Assembly (NCBI GenBank): GCA_937870645.1
Contig: CALMZF010000035.1
Coordinates: forward strand, 1-33,272
Direction: 5' to 3'
Length of the DNA: 33,272 nt
DNA from: an uncultured Paludibacter sp.
Lineage (GTDB): Bacteria; Bacteroidota; Bacteroidia; Bacteroidales; Paludibacteraceae
Part shown: positions 25,756 to 33,272 of the stretch, one piece after another
Layout of the letters: each line of letters opens with the position of its first letter
Numbering within the stretch: the first letter of the stretch is position 1
Translations under genes and position numbers: made by a program
The notes under the pieces: model-generated
Seen by the model: only the letters and a program-made list of their open reading frames with translations
Told to the model about the DNA's origin: nothing
Databases searched by the model: none

Positions 25756-26475
25756 ATGGGAAGAGCATTTGAATACAGAAAAGCTACCAAAATGAAACGA
25801 TGGGGGAATATGGCCCGCGTTTTCACCAAGTTAGGCAAACAAATTACTATTGCTGTTCGTGAGAGTGGCCCCGATGCGGATACAAATCCCCGATTACGCG
25901 TGCTGATGCAGCAGGCTAAAAAGGAGAATATGCCGAAGGATAACGTGGAAAGAGCGATAAAAAAAGCAACTTCGCGCGATGAGGCCGATTATAAGGAGAT
26001 GGTGTATGAGGGCTACGGACCGCATGGCATTGCCATAGTAGTAGAAACTGCTACCGACAATCCCACACGCACAGTGGCCAATATTCGCAGTTATCTGAAC
26101 CGTCACGGTGGCTCACTGGGCACTTCCGGTTCGCTGGAGTTTCTTTTTGATCATAAATCGGTATTTCACATTGCCAAAAAAGAGGGTGTGGAACTCGATG
26201 ATCTGGAACTGGAACTGATTGATTTCGGAGTGGACGAACTGGTGGAAGATGAGGATGAAATTGTTCTTTATGGTGAATATACCTCTTATTCGGCTATTCA
26301 GAAATACCTCGAAGAACATGGTTACGAAATTACCACCGCTGAATTTGAACGAATTCCAAACGACCTGAAACACCTGACTGAAGAACAGCGCGCTTCAATC
26401 CATAAATTACTTGAAAAGATAGAGGATGACGATGATGTTCAGAACGTATTTCACAATATGGCGGAGGAGGACTAA
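25756..26475 (+). CDS. yebC: YebC/PmpR family (TACO1-like) regulatory protein
   Basis: 239 residues, normal for the family. The N-terminus (MGRAFEYRKATKMKRWGNMARVFTKLGKQI) is the Bacteroidetes form of the YebC start. It is followed by NPRLRVLMQQAKKENMPKDNVERAIKKA, the YEGYGPHGIAIVVE signature and TDNPTRTVANIRSYLNRHGGSLGTSGSLEFLF. An acidic tail ends the protein. Members have been described as transcription regulators and, more recently, as factors acting in translation of difficult sequences. It is divergent from rimP-nusA-infB across about 190 bases with two well-separated promoters. Confidence 0.94.
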   Translation: MGRAFEYRKATKMKRWGNMARVFTKLGKQITIAVRESGPDADTNPRLRVLMQQAKKENMPKDNVERAIKKATSRDEADYKEMVYEGYGPHGIAIVVETATDNPTRTVANIRSYLNRHGGSLGTSGSLEFLFDHKSVFHIAKKEGVELDDLELELIDFGVDELVEDEDEIVLYGEYTSYSAIQKYLEEHGYEITTAEFERIPNDLKHLTEEQRASIHKLLEKIEDDDDVQNVFHNMAEED

Positions 26476-26490
26476 ATTTTCTACCGGATT

Positions 26491-26522
26491 AAAAAAAGGA
26501 AAGCGTATGCTTTCCTTTTTTT
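26491..26522. terminator. Bidirectional terminator between yebC and panB
   Basis: A perfect 14-bp inverted repeat (AAAAAAAGGAAAGC, 26491-26504, and GCTTTCCTTTTTTT, 26509-26522) with a 4-base loop has T runs on both strands, between the convergent stops at 26475 and 26530. Confidence 0.9.
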
Positions 26523-26529
26523 AATTCAT

Positions 26530-27348
26530 TTAATACTGTTCGCTTTCGTTGGGGAAATCGGCTGATTTTACGTCGGCCACGTAGTTTTTGATGGCAGCAT
26601 CCATTGTGTCGGCCAGGTTGGCGTAACGGCGTAAAAAACGGGGCGAAAATCCTTTGGTTAGTCCCAGCATATCGTGAACCACGAGAACCTGTCCGTCGAC
26701 ACCACCTCCGGCACCGATCCCGATTACCGGAATTTTCAGCTCATTAGCCACTTTTTCGGCTAATTTTGCAGGAATTTTTTCGAGTACCAGGGAACAGCAT
26801 CCGGCATCTTCGAGAAAATGAGCATCCCTGAGCAGTTTTTTAACTTCTGCTTCTTCTTTGGCTCTGACTGTGTACGAGCCATATTTGTTGATAGACTGGG
26901 GCATAAGGCCAAGGTGTCCCATGATGGGAATACCTGCTGTGAGTATTCTCGTAATGGATTCGGCAATCTCTTCACCGCCTTCGAGTTTGATGCAGTCGGC
27001 GTGAGTTTCTTTCATCACCCGGATAGCCGAAGCTACCGCAATATCAGCATTACCCTGATAGCTCCCGAAAGGCATATCCACTACCACCAAAGCCCGTTGA
27101 ACAGCTTTAGCCACAGATTTTCCCATGAATATCATCTGGTCCAGCGTCATTGGAAGTGTGGTAGTATTGCCACACATGACATTGGAAGCCGAATCGCCAA
27201 CGAGTATAACATCTGTTCCGGCCTGATCAACTATGCTTGCCATGGTGTAATCGTAGGCGGTAAGCATACTGATTTTTTCGCCCCTTTTTTTCATTTCCAT
27301 CAGGCGATAAGTGGTTACTTTTCGCGTGTCTTCGCTATGTACTGACAT
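26530..27348 (-). CDS. panB: 3-methyl-2-oxobutanoate hydroxymethyltransferase (ketopantoate hydroxymethyltransferase)
   Basis: About 272 residues from the ATG at 27348 ([20 protein letters not shown]), the usual family start; an upstream ATG at 27384 adds 12 residues unlike the family. PanB adds a hydroxymethyl group from 5,10-methylene-THF to 2-oxoisovalerate, the first step of pantothenate and CoA synthesis. Seen are [28 protein letters not shown] (metal-ligand Asp), [11 protein letters not shown] (second metal Asp), [17 protein letters not shown] and the [20 protein letters not shown] signature near the C-terminus. No panC or panD is adjacent. Confidence 0.96.
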   Translation of the reverse strand: MSVHSEDTRKVTTYRLMEMKKRGEKISMLTAYDYTMASIVDQAGTDVILVGDSASNVMCGNTTTLPMTLDQMIFMGKSVAKAVQRALVVVDMPFGSYQGNADIAVASAIRVMKETHADCIKLEGGEEIAESITRILTAGIPIMGHLGLMPQSINKYGSYTVRAKEEAEVKKLLRDAHFLEDAGCCSLVLEKIPAKLAEKVANELKIPVIGIGAGGGVDGQVLVVHDMLGLTKGFSPRFLRRYANLADTMDAAIKNYVADVKSADFPNESEQY

Positions 27349-27381
27349 ATTCTTATTTTTTAGATTGATAATTACAGCATG

Positions 27382-27389
27382 CAAAGTTA
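27382..27389 (-). promoter_or_regulatory. -7 element of panB
   Basis: The minus strand reads TAACTTTG, matching TAnnTTTG, 33 bases upstream of the chosen ATG at 27348. This position also argues against the upstream start at 27384. The -33 element is not clear. Confidence 0.45.
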
Positions 27390-27523
27390 TAAATAATATT
27401 CAACTTGTCTTTCGTATTAAAACTTTAAATACTGGCTTACTGTTTTTTCATTGGTGTTGTGTTCAGAAATTAATTATTAATTGTTTTACGGGATGTTTTG
27501 ATTAATTTTACCAATTAAATAAG

Positions 27524-27572
27524 AGCTTTAAATAGGATTATATTTGTTGTTCCGATGCTGCTATTTAAAGCT
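27524..27572 (+). repeat. 12-bp perfect inverted repeat around a -7-like box, upstream of the HAD gene
   Basis: AGCTTTAAATAG (27524-27535) and CTATTTAAAGCT (27561-27572) are perfect inverted copies, 25 bases apart. TATATTTG (27539-27546), a match to the -7 consensus, lies between them. The HAD gene starts at 27629. This may be an operator or a leader structure; no -33 box is visible. Confidence 0.6.
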
Positions 27573-27628
27573 ATAAATATCAGAATAATAATTCCTGTAA
27601 TATATAAATTGAAATAAATATTGATTAT

Positions 27629-28402
27629 ATGATTAAAGCTATATTTTTTGACATTGACGGCACACTGGTAAGTTTCGAGACTCACCGCATACCACCTTCA
27701 GCTAGGAATGCAATAAAAGGATTGCAGCAAAAAGGAATAAAGATTTTTGTGGCAACGGGTCGTCATACGTCGGCTATCAATAACTTGGAAGATATACGGT
27801 TTGATGGATATATTTCAATTAACGGAGGTTATTGCACAGTTGAAAACAACAAATGTATTTACAAGAATCATATCCCGAAAAGTGATATAGAAGCGCTTGT
27901 TGACTTTCAGAAGAAAAATCCCTTTCCATGTTTGATCATGGAGGAAGAGGAAATGTTCATCAATTATCACAACCGCGATGTAGATCATATGCTGAAAATG
28001 CTTGATTTTCCAAAAATTAAAGTTCGTGCCCTCAGGGAATCGCTCCATTCGGATGTTTTACAGGTGGTTTCATTCTTCACCGAAGACAGAGAAAAAGACA
28101 TTATGGCTATACTTCCCGGCTGCGAATCAACACGATGGTATCCGCTATTCACCGATATTATTCCACAGGGAAGTCACAAAGGCGTTGGTATGGATAAAAT
28201 CTTAGCGTATTATAACATCTTACCTGATGAAACGATGGCATTCGGCGATGGCGGCAATGATATGACTATGTTGCGTCAGGCCGGTACAGGCATTGCCATG
28301 GGAAATGCCGAAGATAAGGTGAAAGCCATTGCCGACTATGTAACCGATACTGTGGATGCCCACGGTATATATAAAGCCCTGAAAAATTTTGGAGTATTAT
28401 AA
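27629..28402 (+). CDS. Cof-type HAD-superfamily phosphatase
   Basis: 257 residues with all HAD motifs of the Cof/IIB subclass: motif I FFDIDGTL (nucleophile Asp8, acid/base Asp10), motif II VATGRH, motif III Lys in QGSHKGVGMDKIL and motif IV FGDGGNDMTML. The C-terminal GTGIAMGNAEDKVKAIADYVTDTVDAHGI is the typical Cof end. The IIB cap domain lies between about 80 and 180. These enzymes act on sugar phosphates, flavin mononucleotide or other phosphorylated metabolites; the substrate cannot be told. It stands alone, downstream of a 280-base gene-free stretch containing an inverted repeat. Confidence 0.95.
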   Translation: MIKAIFFDIDGTLVSFETHRIPPSARNAIKGLQQKGIKIFVATGRHTSAINNLEDIRFDGYISINGGYCTVENNKCIYKNHIPKSDIEALVDFQKKNPFPCLIMEEEEMFINYHNRDVDHMLKMLDFPKIKVRALRESLHSDVLQVVSFFTEDREKDIMAILPGCESTRWYPLFTDIIPQGSHKGVGMDKILAYYNILPDETMAFGDGGNDMTMLRQAGTGIAMGNAEDKVKAIADYVTDTVDAHGIYKALKNFGVL

Positions 28403-28410
28403 AAATAATC

Positions 28411-30597
28411 TTAGAAATAATAACCTGCACTCACGTAAGGATAAATCTCTTTCGTACGGTCGGAATAGTTCAACCGGAGCGTAATCGGACCGATCAGGGT
28501 ATTGTAAAAATATCCTAACGATCCGCCAAAAATGGCATTACCTTTCAATATCTGCAGCGGATTATCATGTTGCAGGGTGTAGTTTAGTTCCAGTTGTACC
28601 CCGTGGTTTTTATTGATATTGTATTTGAGATTCACTTGCGTTTTCACCACCGACTTTTTGAAAATTTCCATTCCCTGCAATCCCTGTAATGATATTTGCT
28701 GGTTGACATATTGATTGTCCCACTGCCCACCAACAAGGTTTGAATAAATGAAAGGTACCGTGTCGCTCACGATTATTCGTCCGTCAATATGGGGAGACAA
28801 TGTAAATTTCCTGCTTATTTCAATGGGTTTGAAAAATGTAAAACTAAACGCCTGCATGGGATTTTTTCCTTCAAGTTGATAAAAATTATTGGTGGTAATG
28901 GCGTATTTGAAATTGAAATACATGCCTTTAGTAGGAGAGTTGATGTTGTTGAGATTATCATAACTGCCACTCAACAAGTAATTTATATAAGGTTTGGTTT
29001 CAAGGTTTAACTCAGGTTGTCGGGCATTTTTAAGCTCATACAGGTAGTAAAAATGATCAATATTGGCTCCGAGTTGAAGTTTGATATTGTAGAAATAAAA
29101 CTCACTAAAGTTTACATTGATACTATTCTGATAAAATCCAAGGTTATAAGCGAGTTTGCCCTTGTCAAATATGTTTATGTCATTTTTAGCTGTTTTTATT
29201 TTTACACCTCCTTTGTGAAGCACAGTGCGGTTAAGCGAATAATCAACCATCAGGTAGGGATTTTTGTTCAGTCGGGCAGTAACCCCGAAAGTAGAATTCA
29301 ACGAAGTGTTCAGTCTGATGGTAGTGTTAAGCAGAATAGATGCCAGATCTTGTGTATCGAACCGGATACCGACATTCAGATTGCGAATATTTTTCTTTTC
29401 AACTTCCAGCACAAGATCATAGGGTGGTCTGGTATTTTCGAGGCGATAGTGCACCCGCGAAAAAAGATCGGTACCGTAAAGTTGTGCAACTGTATTCTGT
29501 AATTCAGAACGTGTAATTTTGGGCTTAATATGCACCCTTTTAAGCACCAGCTGTTCATCAGTGGCCGATAATCCTTCGATATGCACACTTCGGAGCAGCA
29601 AAGTATCTGAAGCGATATAAGGATTATGAATCTGGGGGGTGAGATTTCGGTCTGAAATTCCAAGATTGTTTTTCAACTCCATCAATTCGTCCCATTTCTT
29701 CCGTGCTGTTGTTTCCCCTTTAAGCAGAATACTGTCAATTTCGTCCATTCTGAAACTGGCACTGTTATATTTGCCCAGATTTATCCGAATAGCAAGATTT
29801 GTATTGCGGAGATTTTCCTCATATTTTTCTTTTCCTAAGAAATTTTCCCATTGGTGAGTTAGCTCCAGCACCGACCCGGCATCTTTTTCCAATTTTTTCT
29901 CATCTTTTTCGAAACTGATGCCGATAACGATATCGGCACCCATCCTTTTGACCACATCTACCGGATAATTATTGAGAATACCACCATCAACAAGGAGCAT
30001 TGTATCGAGCTTTACAGGACTGAAAATACCGGGAATAGCCATACTCGATCGTAAAGCAATGGGTAGAGAACCGCGGGTAAAAACAACTTCCTTTCCGGTT
30101 TTCGCATCGGCAGCCACGCAGCTGAAAGGGATGGGCAATTTACTGAAGTTCATTTCTTCGTGATAACCGGTAGTGACGTCGAGTAAAAGATTAAGAATAT
30201 TCTGACCTTCAACAATACCGGAAGGTAATTTAATGCCCTCTTTAGCATAGTTGATTGTAAAAATATAGTTTTGAGCTTTTTCCCTTTCCGATCCTGATAA
30301 ATTGTATCGGTACACATCATCGGTGAGCAGGTGCATCCAGTCTTGTTTGTGAATAAGCGAGTCGAGCGCCCGGGCGTCATATCCGATGCTGTAAAGTCCA
30401 CCTACAATAGCACCCATACTTGTACCGGCTATGTAATCAATGGGAATTCCAGCTTCTTCAATTATTTTGAGTGCTCCCACATGTGCAAAACCTTTGGCAC
30501 CACCACCCATCAATACTACGCCAACTTTTTTGCGCTGACTGATAGCCGGCGATAGAAAAATCAGGAACGAAAAAAGAAAAAGCAGCAGTTTTCTCAT
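28411..30597 (-). CDS. Patatin-like phospholipase with C-terminal outer-membrane barrel (PlpD-type)
   Basis: 728 residues from the ATG at 30597, chosen because it opens into a signal peptide (MRKLLLFLFSFLIFLSPAIS). The patatin domain covers about 25-320: oxyanion hole GGGAKG (31-36), nucleophile Ser60 in GTSMG, and catalytic Asp204 in VDGGILNNYP. A POTRA-like stretch follows from about 330 (LLRSVHIEGLSATDEQLVLKRVHIKP). The C-terminal half is rich in barrel strands (NLNVGIRFDTQDLASILLNTT, GVTARLNKNPYLMVDYSL) and ends LRLNYSDRTKEIYPYVSAGYYF, with the terminal Phe typical of Bam substrates. The arrangement is that of a lipase presented with its own Omp85-like barrel. Substrate and final location are inference. 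Confidence 0.93.
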   Translation of the reverse strand: MRKLLLFLFSFLIFLSPAISQRKKVGVVLMGGGAKGFAHVGALKIIEEAGIPIDYIAGTSMGAIVGGLYSIGYDARALDSLIHKQDWMHLLTDDVYRYNLSGSEREKAQNYIFTINYAKEGIKLPSGIVEGQNILNLLLDVTTGYHEEMNFSKLPIPFSCVAADAKTGKEVVFTRGSLPIALRSSMAIPGIFSPVKLDTMLLVDGGILNNYPVDVVKRMGADIVIGISFEKDEKKLEKDAGSVLELTHQWENFLGKEKYEENLRNTNLAIRINLGKYNSASFRMDEIDSILLKGETTARKKWDELMELKNNLGISDRNLTPQIHNPYIASDTLLLRSVHIEGLSATDEQLVLKRVHIKPKITRSELQNTVAQLYGTDLFSRVHYRLENTRPPYDLVLEVEKKNIRNLNVGIRFDTQDLASILLNTTIRLNTSLNSTFGVTARLNKNPYLMVDYSLNRTVLHKGGVKIKTAKNDINIFDKGKLAYNLGFYQNSINVNFSEFYFYNIKLQLGANIDHFYYLYELKNARQPELNLETKPYINYLLSGSYDNLNNINSPTKGMYFNFKYAITTNNFYQLEGKNPMQAFSFTFFKPIEISRKFTLSPHIDGRIIVSDTVPFIYSNLVGGQWDNQYVNQQISLQGLQGMEIFKKSVVKTQVNLKYNINKNHGVQLELNYTLQHDNPLQILKGNAIFGGSLGYFYNTLIGPITLRLNYSDRTKEIYPYVSAGYYF

Positions 30598-30723
30598 TTG
30601 GATATTACTGAACGATATATTTAAAAGCATGGTGTGCATACACTATATATAACTCAAAATCAGTTGATTTGTTTTATAATTAACAACAATCAGAAGCCAT
30701 TTTATTATGAAGAAATAATAAGC

Positions 30724-31689
30724 TTATGATCTTGACAATTCACTTTTCGGAACTATCATCCGGATAGCATCGGTCAGAATACTCACCGTGCAATTATGTG
30801 CACCGGGAACAATAATACCGTCTGCTTCGACCTGTATGCTTTCGCTGCATTTCACACCGATGACATCTGTTCGGTACGATTTTATTACGGGATGTTTGGT
30901 GATTTTGCCGTTGAAAATTAATGGCAAAGCAGTAATGATATCTTTGAAGGTAGGTTTTTCAACAACAATCATATCAAAAACTCCATCGTAGGGCAGGGCA
31001 GAAGGATTTTGCCTGATACCGCCACCGCTGAAGCATCCGTTAGCTATATTCATGGTGAAGAGTTTCAAACTATGCTTTATACGGTTAATGGTAATGTCAG
31101 CATCTGTCGATTTGTATCTGAAAACTGCTGCCAATAAAGCGATGGTGTAGAGAAATGAAAAACTTCCGGTGTACTTTTTCAGCCTGTGAGTTAGATTGGT
31201 AACTTCGCCATCGAGGCCAAACCCTACGGAATTGATAAAAAAACGGGTGTCGGGAACACCATCCACTACATAATCAATTTTTCCTATATCAATGAGTTGT
31301 ACATTGTTCTGAAGGAACACCGACATGGATTTTTTGTCGTTTTTTCTCAGTTTCCAAAACCGCCCCCAGTCGTTTCCGGTGCCGCGTGGAATTAATGCTA
31401 TTCTGATACCGGATGTATCACCGGTGTTGGCTGCGAATATACCGTTAATAACTTCACTTATTGATCCGTCGCCGCCTAAAACAAGAAAATTTACACATCC
31501 ACGACGGGTATAGTGTTTTGCTATTTCAATGGCATGTCCCGAGTATTCTGTTTCTTTGTAAATGAAGGGAATACCTGCCTGATTGAGCGTGTGAATGATA
31601 AATTCCCGCTGTTTTGGCAGTTTCCTTATTCCGGCTTTCGGATTGGTAATAACCAGCCAGTGATTATCTGTAATAATTTCTTCAGACAT
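30724..31689 (-). CDS. Diacylglycerol-kinase-family lipid kinase (YegS/DgkB-like)
   Basis: 321 residues, the usual length. The nucleotide-binding part has ITNPKAGIRKLPK, then LVLGGDGSISEVINGI (the GGDGS motif, near residue 73) and IALIPRGTGNDWGRFW. The C-terminal beta-sandwich carries FFINSVGFGLDGEVT, then a metal-site-like ASGQN-type stretch is replaced by FSGGGIRQNPSALPYDGVFDMIVV, as in many members. The enzyme phosphorylates diacylglycerol, sphingosine-like or other lipids; the substrate is unknown. A G/C-rich hairpin lies just before the start codon, part of the inverted-repeat element described separately. Confidence 0.92.
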   Translation of the reverse strand: MSEEIITDNHWLVITNPKAGIRKLPKQREFIIHTLNQAGIPFIYKETEYSGHAIEIAKHYTRRGCVNFLVLGGDGSISEVINGIFAANTGDTSGIRIALIPRGTGNDWGRFWKLRKNDKKSMSVFLQNNVQLIDIGKIDYVVDGVPDTRFFINSVGFGLDGEVTNLTHRLKKYTGSFSFLYTIALLAAVFRYKSTDADITINRIKHSLKLFTMNIANGCFSGGGIRQNPSALPYDGVFDMIVVEKPTFKDIITALPLIFNGKITKHPVIKSYRTDVIGVKCSESIQVEADGIIVPGAHNCTVSILTDAIRMIVPKSELSRS

Positions 31690-31690
31690 T

Positions 31691-31905
31691 GAGAGGCCCC
31701 TCCAAACCTCCCCAAAGGGGAGGATTATGCTAATTAAATTAAAATATTATAGTGAAAAAAACGTAATATTAATACAATACTGATACAGTTGTAATTGATA
31801 GTGAGTAAGTTGTGAGGTGAAACTTTGAAACAAAAAAATAATTTCTAAATTCACATTATGTTTTAGAGTGACTTTTTCCCCTTTAGGGGGTCAGGGGGCC
31901 CGTCA
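31691..31905. repeat. About 215-bp element bracketed by G/C-rich imperfect inverted repeats
   Basis: The left end (31695-31723) reads GGCCCCTCCAAACC and then CCTCCCC-AAA-GGGGAGG. The right end (31877-31901), reversed, reads GGGCCCCCTGACC and then CCCCTAAAGGGGA. The ends are imperfect inverted copies, each with an internal CCCC/GGGG hairpin, around an A/T-rich interior. No transposase or target duplication is visible. Such CCCCTxxAGGGG repeats recur in Bacteroidetes intergenic DNA as far as I know, so a small non-coding mobile element or dispersed repeat is likely. The right end supplies the last codons and the stop of aroC. Confidence 0.5.
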
Positions 31906-32956
31906 TCAAATACAAATCAACCAACGTTAGTGCAGCCATTGCCTCTACTATGGGCACAGCACGGGGCAGTACGCACGGGTCGTGTCTCCCTTTGGCTTCA
32001 AGTTCCACAGCATTCAGGTCTTTATCGAGTGTGTTTTGTTTTATCGAAATGGTGGCTACCGGTTTGAAAAGCACGCGGAAATAAATATCCTCACCATTGC
32101 TGATGCCGCCCTGAATACCTCCGGAATTGTTCGTTTTGGTGGTAACTCTTTCACCTTCTTTGATGAAAGCATCATTCATTTCGGCACCGGTGAGGTGTAC
32201 GCCTTCAAAACCACGACCGTAATCAAAGCCGTGTGTGGCATTAATATTCAGCATGGCATTGGCCAGTCGTGCTTGCAGTTTGTCAAAAACCGGTTCTCCC
32301 CAGCCTACCGGAGCACCACTGATCACACAACTGATAATGCCGCCAATGGAATTTCCGTCTTTTCGTAATTCATCAATGTAGGCTATCATTTTCTGAGCGG
32401 TGGCAGGTTCGGGACAACGGACTATATTACTCTCAATCAACGATAAATTGAGATTTTCGTAAGATTTGCCAACGGCTATATGTCCCACCTGCGACGTGTA
32501 AGCTGTAATATCCACTCCCTGTTGTTTCAGCACTAATTTAGCAATGGCTCCGGCAGCCACCCATCCGGCTGTGGCACGTGCTGAACTTCGTCCTCCTCCG
32601 CGGTGGTCGCGTATGCCGTATTTCTGCTGATAGGTATAGTCGGCATGTGAAGGACGATACACGTCTTTCAGATGATTGTAATCCTTGCTTTCCTGGTTTT
32701 TGTTCCAAATGACAAAGGCAATGGGCGTTCCTGTAGTTTTTCCTTCAAATATTCCGGAAAGGAATTCCACGTTGTCTTCTTCGGAGCGGGGAGTAGATAT
32801 GATGGATTGCCCGGGACGGCGGCGGTTAAGTTCCTGTTGGATAAATGCCTCATCCAGCTCAATTCCGGCGGGACAGCCATCTACAATGCCGCCGACACCT
32901 TTTCCGTGCGACTCGCCAAAAGAGGTAAATGTAAAAAGTTTGCCGATTGTATTCAT
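31883..32956 (-). CDS. aroC: Chorismate synthase
   Basis: 357 residues, normal length. The enzyme makes chorismate from 5-enolpyruvylshikimate 3-phosphate with reduced FMN, the last step of the shikimate pathway. Seen are the N-terminal [18 protein letters not shown] (catalytic His), then [41 protein letters not shown] (second catalytic His region), and the later [11 protein letters not shown] and [13 protein letters not shown]. The C-terminus ends LMTGPLTP, encoded by an intergenic-type repeat (see findings). It starts 14 bases after the stop of the upstream gene and is probably co-transcribed with it. Confidence 0.96.
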   Translation of the reverse strand: MNTIGKLFTFTSFGESHGKGVGGIVDGCPAGIELDEAFIQQELNRRRPGQSIISTPRSEEDNVEFLSGIFEGKTTGTPIAFVIWNKNQESKDYNHLKDVYRPSHADYTYQQKYGIRDHRGGGRSSARATAGWVAAGAIAKLVLKQQGVDITAYTSQVGHIAVGKSYENLNLSLIESNIVRCPEPATAQKMIAYIDELRKDGNSIGGIISCVISGAPVGWGEPVFDKLQARLANAMLNINATHGFDYGRGFEGVHLTGAEMNDAFIKEGERVTTKTNNSGGIQGGISNGEDIYFRVLFKPVATISIKQNTLDKDLNAVELEAKGRHDPCVLPRAVPIVEAMAALTLVDLYLMTGPLTP

Positions 32957-32970
32957 AATTTAGTTTGTTA

Positions 32971-33272
32971 TTATTGTTCTACATCAGCTTCAACACTTAA
33001 ACTAAAACCGATGGGTGCAGTAGTCCAGCTTGCCTGACTTGTTTTTCTTGCGTAGGTTTTATGAAACAGTGACATTGGAAACCATAATCCACCATCGCCC
33101 AGATCTTTAACGAGTTCCAATGTTACAAGAAAATCTCCGTGTGTAACAATATTATAGTTTTGAATGTTAAGCGAAATGCTATTGTTCTTTATATCTGATT
33201 TTGCAAAATTTAGAAAAATAGGTTCGTGTAGAATATTTTCAAAATCCATTTTTCCATTCACCTGATAAATAT
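32971..33272 (-). CDS. C-terminal part of a Bacteroidetes hypothetical protein (5' end outside window)
   Basis: The minus frame is open to the right edge of the window, so at least 99 C-terminal residues of a longer protein are seen; the GTG at 33261 is probably not the start. The end contains DFLVTLELVKDLGDGGLWFPMSLF, then KTYARKTSQASWTTAPIGFSLSVEAD. This resembles C-terminal parts of Bacteroidetes proteins annotated as carboxypeptidase-like regulatory domain proteins (beta-rich, a peptidase-associated fold). That resemblance is from memory and is only weakly supported by the portion seen. It is the upstream neighbour of aroC. Confidence 0.7.
   Translation of the reverse strand, partial: IYQVNGKMDFENILHEPIFLNFAKSDIKNNSISLNIQNYNIVTHGDFLVTLELVKDLGDGGLWFPMSLFHKTYARKTSQASWTTAPIGFSLSVEADVEQ

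Overview
The window looks like chromosomal DNA of a Bacteroidota bacterium, most likely of the order Bacteroidales. The genus is not determinable here; a Paludibacter- or Dysgonomonas-like relative is only a guess. The signs are: promoters of the Bacteroidetes type (TAnnTTTG at -7, TTG or TTTG about 19-20 bases upstream), a DUF4301 protein, the PorT component of the type IX secretion system, a secreted glucanase with a C-terminal domain of the type IX kind, an archaeal/eukaryal-type prolyl-tRNA synthetase, and rimP-nusA-infB directly upstream of porT. No phage, integrase, transposase, CRISPR array or rRNA is visible. The content is mostly housekeeping.

Layout. 1-3.2 kb: 3' part of a DUF4301 gene, a strong terminator, then a GH16 endo-glucanase gene with its own promoter and a long leader. 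3.2-4.2 kb: tRNA-Thr(CGT) and an exported hypothetical protein, both on the minus strand. 4.3-8.8 kb: one 1455-residue reading frame in which the small and large subunits of carbamoyl-phosphate synthase are fused. 8.9-13.3 kb (minus): a PH-like membrane protein and an outer-membrane barrel, a GNAT acetyltransferase and a helix-hairpin-helix membrane protein, and prolyl-tRNA synthetase, whose frame is broken by a single-base deletion. 13.5-17.8 kb (plus): DEAD-box helicase, LD-carboxypeptidase, riboflavin synthase, and a six-helix membrane protein ending in a degenerate Nudix domain. 17.8-18.2 kb (minus): a DUF454 protein. 18.2-20 kb (plus): ABC-F factor EttA. 20-25.6 kb (minus): rimP-nusA-infB and then porT. 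25.7-28.4 kb: yebC (plus), panB (minus), a Cof-type HAD phosphatase (plus). 28.4-33.3 kb (minus): a patatin fused to an outer-membrane barrel, a diacylglycerol-kinase-type lipid kinase, chorismate synthase, and the 3' end of a further gene.

Genes that work together: RimP, NusA, IF-2, EttA, ProRS, tRNA-Thr, YebC and the RNA helicase form a translation and RNA theme. The GH16 enzyme is probable cargo of the type IX secretion system to which PorT belongs. CarAB, AroC, PanB and RibE are single steps of biosynthetic pathways. The most unusual items are the CarA-CarB fusion, the proS frameshift, the membrane-Nudix protein, a roughly 215-bp stretch bracketed by G/C-rich inverted repeats that also supplies the end of aroC, and a 12-bp perfect inverted repeat around a possible promoter of the HAD gene.
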